A DNA stretch of 64,000 nucleotides from Limnephilus marmoratus (Eukaryota > Arthropoda > Insecta > Trichoptera > Limnephilidae), in NCBI GenBank assembly GCA_917880885.1, contig OU862934.1:32782734-32846733 (forward strand), given 5' to 3'. This document shows, in pieces, positions 53,928 to 64,000 of this stretch. The stretch's first letter is position 1, and each line of letters starts with the position of its first letter. The notes under the pieces are model-generated. The model was given only the letters and a program-made list of their open reading frames with translations, made no database searches and was not told the origin of the DNA. The translations under genes and the position numbers were made by a program.

Positions 53928-54086
53928 AGAATAATTAATGATAGCAGAATGGGTAGCCAGATCTCTACCCTGTCCAATTCGGAACCATATTCTGAAGGAA
54001 TACAAAACACGGCCAATCTTCCATCAGACAAAGCAGACAACCAGAGAGATCAATCGCAAGAGCAAGCCTCAAAGAGCACCTTCTAT
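53928..54086 (+). CDS. Exon A of a large unrecognised gene; possible N-myristoylated start
   Basis: The exon follows TTTGTTTCAG and ends before GTAAAG. The preferred start is ATG at 53949, giving 46 codons: MGSQISTLSNSEPYSEGI, ending ASKSTFY in phase 0. Gly2 with Ser6 fits the N-myristoylation consensus (MGxxxS), suggesting membrane attachment; this is inference. The frame is open back to the acceptor, so the exon could also be internal. An upstream out-of-frame ATG lies at 53938. It joins in frame to 55331. Confidence 0.6.
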
Positions 54087-54229
54087 GTAAAGGTTTTCCA
54101 AACCTGTATTTATAATTCCTACAATGACTGCTCACAGAAATTCCAGATGCGTATATCAATTACTAATGCGATCGCTTGAGTGAATAACACCTTTTTTTAA
54201 ATACTTATTTCTAACGAGCAAAACCTCAA

Positions 54230-54390
54230 ATTGTAATATTTAAAATGAGGACAATATTACGGAAATTCAATCGAAAACCTGAAAACAGAAAAATCAGAAA
54301 AGATACAGTCACAGAGTCACATCCAGGACTCGCACCCAGGACCTTCGCCTTACCGGGGCGCAGCTCTACCAACTGAACTAATGCGTCCCT
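54230..54390 (-). repeat. tRNA-derived SINE, minus copy
   Basis: Read on the minus strand from 54388: GGACGCATTAGTTCAGTTGG (A box TAGTTCAGTTGG), later GGGTGCGAGTCC (B box), then CTGTATCTTTTCTGATTTTTC. The same tail follows the SINE at 54858 and 26270. It lies in intron A. The tRNA of origin is not certain. Confidence 0.75.
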
Positions 54391-54857
54391 ATTCGATTCG
54401 GCCATATTAAACTGGTGACCGGCCAACTCAGAAGCACCCCAGAAAAGTCATTAAGAGTGATGATAAATAATATAAAATAATTGGTTAAATAGGTTAAGTT
54501 AGGTTAGGGTTACCGGCTACTTTAAAATTATTTTTTCATAGCTTTTAATGACCTTTCTGAGGTGTTTCTGAATTGGTTTAATTCTGAGTTGGCATGGAAC
54601 CTATTTAACTGTATCTTCGACTAAGAACTACCAACATTATCTTAATGCATATTTTTATTAGCTGCTATGTTTGTGTATGATTGCAAGGAAAACCCGAACT
54701 AAGTGTTATCTAGATAGTGTCTTGGTATAGTATTCATTTATTTTTATTTTTAATATGTGACATCTATTGACTTTTCTGCAAGTCTAGGATGAATATGAGC
54801 AAAACCTCAAATTATAATATTTAATAAATTAAAAAAATTGGATAAAAATTTTAACAT

Positions 54858-55000
54858 TAGCTCAGTTGGTTAGAGCTAATGTAAAAATATTAATTAATGA
54901 AAATAGCAGCAAGGCGAAAGTTCTGGGTTTCGAGCCCTAGATGCGACTGTATCTTTTTTCTGATTTTCTGTTTCCAGTTTTTTTATTGAGTTTAGCGAAA
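54858..55000 (+). repeat. tRNA-derived SINE, plus copy
   Basis: A box TAGCTCAGTTGG (54858-54869) and B box GGGTTTCGAGCCC (54925-54937), then GACTGTATC and CTGATTTTCTG. Extra AT-rich bases separate the boxes. Flanking AAACCTCAAATT(A/G)TAATATTT words are shared with the minus copy, so both inserted in, or carry, the same repeat. Confidence 0.75.
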
Positions 55001-55330
55001 CAATATTAGCGAATATTGTCTTCGACAAGTCTAGCGACAATATTCGCGACAATATTAGCGAATATTGTCTTCATTTAATTAAATATAATTTTTAAAATAC
55101 ATTCATCATCAGACTTTCAGGCATTTCATCTTAAGCAGTTCTCTAGTAAATCTGTTTTTAAGACGATCGAATCGAAGATCAGCGCCATTTTGTTTACAAA
55201 GTTCACAGATATTTAATTTCTGATTATTGTTCTGTTTCATCAGTCGATGCAAAACAACATGATCATGTTTGAGACACCACAATCTTAATTTATTAAAATG
55301 CTACCAAATAACTTTTGAATCTTCTTTTAG

Positions 55331-55477
55331 ATCAAAAGCTACAATTCCAGCGAGACGGGTAACCAGCTGTCCAGCACTAGTCCCAAGAGCGATTCAGACT
55401 TTGTAATGGCTTCTCCAGAAAATGTTCGGAATTTGGAAAATTTCGGAATTTTTTTCAACGGGATTTCGACTGATCAG
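55331..55477 (+). CDS. Exon B of the unrecognised gene
   Basis: 147 bp, exactly 49 codons, phase 0 at both ends: acceptor TTCTTTTAG, donor GTAAAA. It reads IKSYNSSETGNQLSSTSPKS, then DSDFVMASPENVRNLENF and FFNGISTDQ. It is Ser/Asn-rich and likely disordered. The next exon opens in the same phase at 56150. A near-identical copy with both splice sites is at 26615-26761. Confidence 0.7.
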
Positions 55478-55754
55478 GTAAAAAAACGTTAACAAAACTC
55501 TGCAATAAACAAACAGATAGCAATCTTTAGAGCACAGGCATCAGGTGGAAATTCTGTCATTATTCTACAGGTTTTTCAATGGAAGATGCTCCGAGGAACT
55601 AATTGATCCCTTCGGCACCAGTGCGTAGTTGGGAAGCACGGCAAACACTTGTCCAATATTTGTTCATTTACTAGGGCTGTCCGTAAAATAAGGTCTCCAA
55701 GGTGCTGCAGTCGCGAAAAACGATTTTACGCGCAATCGTTTTACGTGTAATTCG

Positions 55755-55850
55755 TTTTTAAACTTTGCTTCGGCGAATCTGAATAGAGCCACTGGGATTG
55801 TTCCTTTGTGTGTGGTGTCATGTATTGTGTCCAGGTCTCGTCCCCAGTCA
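55755..55850 (-). pseudogene. mariner transposase remnant
   Basis: On the minus strand DETWTQYMTPHTKEQSQWLY then SDSPKQS matches the DE(T/S)W...TPE(T/S)K.QS..W...SPKPK block around the second catalytic Asp region of mariner transposases. Only about 32 codons remain. Confidence 0.7.
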
Positions 55851-55867
55851 CAATTGAGTCCAAGAAT

Positions 55868-55972
55868 TCTGGTATTCGGCCGAATGGTTCACAATATTGG
55901 GCCGAATACTAAATAGTAAAAAAAAAATAGCCGAATAGGCCGAATACCGAAAAGGAGCCGAATATTCGTGGC
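55868..55972. repeat. Degenerate GGCCGAATA repeat
   Basis: ATTCGGCCGAAT, GGGCCGAATACT, GCCGAATAGGCCGAATACCG and GAGCCGAATATTCG occur within 105 bp in intron B. Confidence 0.8.
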
Positions 55973-58512
55973 ATCTCTAGTTTGGAGTTTGGGCTGTGAA
56001 CTGTGTTAGAACTGTGGTTTGTCTAATTCCATTAGCTTTTGCTCATTCCTTCAAATGTTGAGATTTGACCAACTTATCTCTGCCTATCCCCACAGCCAGC
56101 GTGTTGTAATTGACTCATATGACTAACAGATAATATGATATTATTTCAGATCGCGATGACTTCAAATGGGGAATTGGACCTTAAACTCCTTTCTCCAGAA
56201 AATCTAGAGAACTTGACCAACATGAGTGAAGTTGACCAGATAAAAATCACCAGATTGGCCGATCGCTCCAGGAACGTTCAAGCCATCTCCAGTATTTTTA
56301 AGTCCCAGAGTAAAATAGCCATCCCGGTCGCCTTAAGAGCTAAGTGGTTCTTCAAAGGAGACTCGTTGAGAGATTCAAGCACAGTGGACGAGTTTTTAAA
56401 CAATGTTTTGAAGGCTGCAAACCATCACACCGTCTGTAGAATCATCGCTCTTTATGGCAAACACCTTAAAAATGCAAGCCTCGCAGAAGAACTCTTCACC
56501 AAAACTCTACCTGTGTACAAAATCAATGTGATCGTCAAATTGCTGCCAGCCTGTGGAGTCACGTTCCTCTGGTGTCAGATAAAGAAGAATATATTCATCT
56601 TGCCTTGTCGACAGCTCATTTCAATATACAAAAAATTTCCGAAAAATGCCGTAAAATACGTGTTGCTCCTTTTTGAAACAGGACTGATAAAATACAACAA
56701 GCAAAGCTACGATAAGCTGTTTCAACTCTTGCCCCAACAGCATCCAAAGATGTTTCTAGAAATCTTTGACCAACATGGAGAAAATATCAAAGTTAAATTT
56801 GGAAAGACAACAACCCTATCTATCCTCAAAGTGGGTCTTGAAAAGGTTCGCCAAAAGCCTTCCACTTATCTCAAAATTTTGCACATTCCAACTCTGAGGC
56901 GTCACTTGAAGGAAAGCGAATTTGAATCACTGGTTTTGGATTCTATGCCCGCAGAAAAAGATAAATTCGACTTCGAAGCATTCCGTTCAACAGTCCTCAA
57001 AGCTTATAAACATTCTCGCAAAACTGAATTTATAATAAAGGTATACAGTGCAAAGTATAACGGTGCTTCCGTCTTGGAGAGATCTGACTTCTCCGAATTG
57101 GAAATGGTAAAACATTTACCTGTGGAAGTCCGGAATAACTGGGCCCTTGGTAAAGTTGGCACATTAGAAAAGTCCGTAGTTATGGAAGATGTGAGCTACC
57201 TAAAATTTATCTCTCCGGATAAATCGATTCCCAAACTTAAGGAACTCACCAAATCCACTTCTGACCCGGAGCACAAGATCACTTTGCTTGAAATAATGAT
57301 AGATTGCTGCCAAGTCAATAACGATACAGATTGTTTGTTAATGGTAATGTCTTACACAGTTTCCACGCATAATAGCGAACCAGAAAACCTCCATTACAGG
57401 TTCCTGTGTCGTTTAAAATCTGCATTCCAGCTCCACAAGCTCACTGCGCAACATTGGCAAATAATAAATGAGATATTAGAACTTTCTTCCATTAAAAAAG
57501 AACAAGAAAGTCGTTTGAACCTTGTGAATTGTATCCTCGAACATAATCTCCGATTTTGCCTTGACAATAATCAACCCATCGATCAAATCATCGACAAGTT
57601 AATGAAGTATGATTGTGGCAATATTAACCATTTGGTGGGAATTCCCAAACATGAGTTTGTAGTCCTAAAAGCGTTTTTTGAAAAGTACAGAGTTCTCATT
57701 AAAGAAAATATTTCTGATTTAAAGGCAATCATGGACAAGATAAACGTACTGATAATTTCTTACAAAAAGAGGAGTGACAGCGCAAAACGTTCAGTAACAG
57801 AATGTACGTGGTTAATGGACGTCTTGAATCAACTTCTGAAGCAAAACAACTTAAATGACCTGAAGCCCATTTTGACCCTTCTGCGAAATGATGTAAAAGC
57901 CAGTAAAATGTTTGCCGATAGCATTTTCCAACAGGACCCATCAGAAAAGAACTGTTTTTACTACCTAAAACACGATGATAGGGTCATGGAGAGAAATGCT
58001 TCCCATTTGCGTGAAACATCTACAAGCTCTTGGAAATTTGTCCTAAGAATTGAACAGTGTACGCAAAAGAATAAACAACTAAAAGAAGTAATGATTTTAC
58101 ACGAGGATGAAGTGAGTGAAAGAAGACGATGCAAAGGTCCCGGTCGCAAGACGAATATTAATATCAACCTTAATATCAATGATATTAATGTCAGAAACGA
58201 CGAAGCAAAAGATGAAGCAAAAAATGGATCAAAAGACGCGGAAGGAATTTCTGGGGAAAAAAGTGGCCAAAGGAAAGGAAATTCTTTAGATGAATATGAT
58301 GAAGGGGAGGGGGGTGTGGAAGATGAAGGAAGAGACAAAGATGTTAAAGATAAGGAAGAACCTATAGGGGATGATGTAGATGGAGGATCCAAAATAGATG
58401 ATGCTGTAAAGAATAGTAACGAAGAAAATCCCGAAAAAACCAATAAAAAAATAGATGATAACGCTAAGCAAACAGTTTTTATAGATAACGATGAAGAAGG
58501 AGAGGGAGAAGA

Positions 58513-59859
58513 AGTACATTATAGGAAAATGGAAAGTCTAAGAATACAAACAGAAAATGGAGAAATTACCTCTGATAATTATGGAAAAATAGAAAGAGTA
58601 AGCATAGAGAGCAGAAGAAGCACACAGCTAAATAGTGCTAAAGAAGATGACACAAGTGGACAAGTTGAAACTGTAGAAGACAAAGAAAGTGCTAGGGAGA
58701 AATTCGGAGAACTAGAGAGAACGAAAAGAGAAAGTATGCCACAAACTCTTGTTGAAGAAGAAGATGCTATTAGTGAACAAGTTGAAACAGTAGAAGATAA
58801 AGAAATAATAGACCAGGAATTCCCCTGTGAGAGATTTGAAGAAAACACGGAGGAAAATAGTAAGGTAGAAAATGAAATAAAACTAAATTTTGACAAGCAA
58901 AATGACGCTAAAGTAAAAACCGAAAATAATGGACAAGAAACAGATGAAGGAGAAGACGATGATCTGACTGGTTGTGATAGTGAGGAAGAAGAAGAATATG
59001 AAGGTGAAGAAGAAGGAGATGAAGAAAAAGAAGGAGAAGAAGAAGATGAAGAAATAGAAGAAGAAGAAGAAGAAAAAGAAGAAGAAGAAGAGGAAGAAAA
59101 AGAAGAAAAAGAAGAGGAAGAAGAAGAAGAAGAGGAAGAAGAAGAAGAGGAAGAAGAAGGAGGAGAAGCAGTAGGATATGGTGAAGGAGAAGCAGTAGGA
59201 TATGGTGAAGGAGAAGCAGTGGAATATGGTGAAGGAGAAGCAGTGGAATATGGTGAAGGTAAAGGAGAAGAAGGTGAAGGAGAAGAAGGTGAAGGAGAAG
59301 AAGGTGAAGGAGAAGCAGCGAAATATGGTGAAGGAGAAGAAAATTGCGAAGAAGAAGGAGAAGAAGAAGAAGTACATTATAGGAAAATGGAAAGTCTACG
59401 AAAACAAACAGAAAATGGAGACATTACCTCCGTTAATTATGGAAAAATAGAAAGAGTAAGCATAGAGAGCAGAAGAAGCACACAGCTAAATAGTGCTAAA
59501 GAAGATGACACTAGTGGACAAGTTAAAACTGTAGAAGACAAAGAAAGTCCTAGGGAGAAATTCGGAGAACTAGAGAGAACGAAAAGAGAAAGTATGCCAC
59601 AAACTCTTGTTGAAGAAGAAGATGCTATTAGTGAACAAGTTGAAACAGGAGAAAATAAAGAAATAATAGACCAGGAATGCCCCTGGGAGAGATTTGAAGA
59701 AAACACGGAGGAAAATAGTAAGGTAGAAAATGAAATAAAACTAAATATTGACAAGCTAATTGACGCTAAAGTAAAAACCGAAAATAATGGACAAGAAACA
59801 GATGAAGGAGAAGACGGTGATCGGACTACTTGTGATAATGAGGAAGAAGAAGAATATGA

Positions 59860-59860
<1 letters not shown>
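58513..59860 (+). repeat. In-frame 286-codon duplication within exon C
   Basis: 58513-58990 and 59371-59850 are about 90% identical. Both start at [10 protein letters not shown], run through [20 protein letters not shown] and end near [16 protein letters not shown]. The offset of 858 bp is a multiple of three, so the frame is preserved. The E-rich and GEGEA blocks between them form the rest of the unit. Confidence 0.9.

Positions 59861-64000
<4,140 letters not shown>

Noticed and set aside
54312..54388. tRNA gene on the minus strand
   Set aside because: A and B boxes are present, but the sequence continues into the SINE tail shared with two other copies and has no clean acceptor stem; it is a SINE.
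56135..56149. ATG at 56135 as the start of the large protein
   Set aside because: It lies in the TATTTCAG acceptor tract; exon B joins in phase to 56150, giving a better start at exon A.

Overview
This window is eukaryotic nuclear DNA, almost certainly from an insect. It is AT-rich, holds spliced exons with GT/AG borders, and is dominated by transposable elements of insect type: non-LTR (LINE) elements of a jockey/CR1-like kind, a Ty3/gypsy LTR element, piggyBac, hAT, pogo-like and mariner elements, MITEs and tRNA-derived SINEs. The order is not settled by the sequence. Some dispersed repeats (words such as GTAGGTACCTAC, and a repeat near 8.6-9.0 kb) remind me of Lepidoptera, but that is recollection, not proof. 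I found no bacterial genes, CRISPR array or rRNA.

Host genes. Two fragments stand out. At 19.1-19.8 kb (+) there are two exons of anaphase-promoting complex subunit 5 (APC5); its other exons are not recognisable here. At 53.9-61.3 kb (+) there is a three-exon, all-phase-0 gene model for a large unrecognised protein. It has a possible N-myristoylation start (MGSQIS), a roughly 650-residue helical-looking body, a duplicated 160-180-residue acidic segment, and a very long Glu/Gly/Lys tail encoded by a purine-only minisatellite that runs off the window. Its second exon, with flanking intron, is duplicated near-identically 28.7 kb upstream (26615-26761).

Mobile layer, left to right. 0-1.3 kb: a LINE 3' end carrying a TA-flanked MITE, ending directly against a 10-bp-period array of heat-shock-element-like units, a TATA box and a second such array with Helitron-like ends. 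4.2-7.8 kb: a LINE in the head-to-head form left by twin priming. 8.05-8.5 kb: a 152-bp-arm foldback element. 11.4-14.0 kb: a pogo-like transposon with iterated terminal motifs. 20.9-22.4 kb: a decayed ZMYM1-like hAT gene. 23.6-24.7 kb: a hAT element with an 8-bp target duplication inside a (TA)n tract. 28.0-32.6 kb: a very young gypsy element whose two 233-bp LTRs look identical. 35.7-44.2 kb: a three-level nest, piggyBac inside a LINE inside a hAT transposase gene. 44.5-51.2 kb: more LINE debris with a second hAT MITE. 51.5-53.8 kb: two solo LTRs of one family in opposite orientation, each with its own 4-bp target duplication.

The window therefore records successive insertions whose relative order can be read directly, around two host transcription units on the + strand. 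The most unusual items are the 10-bp-period HSE array, the polypurine-tailed gene with its upstream exon copy, and the iterated-motif pogo-like transposon. Coordinates of decayed elements are approximate at their outer edges. All similarity statements come from reading and remembered family motifs; no database search was run.
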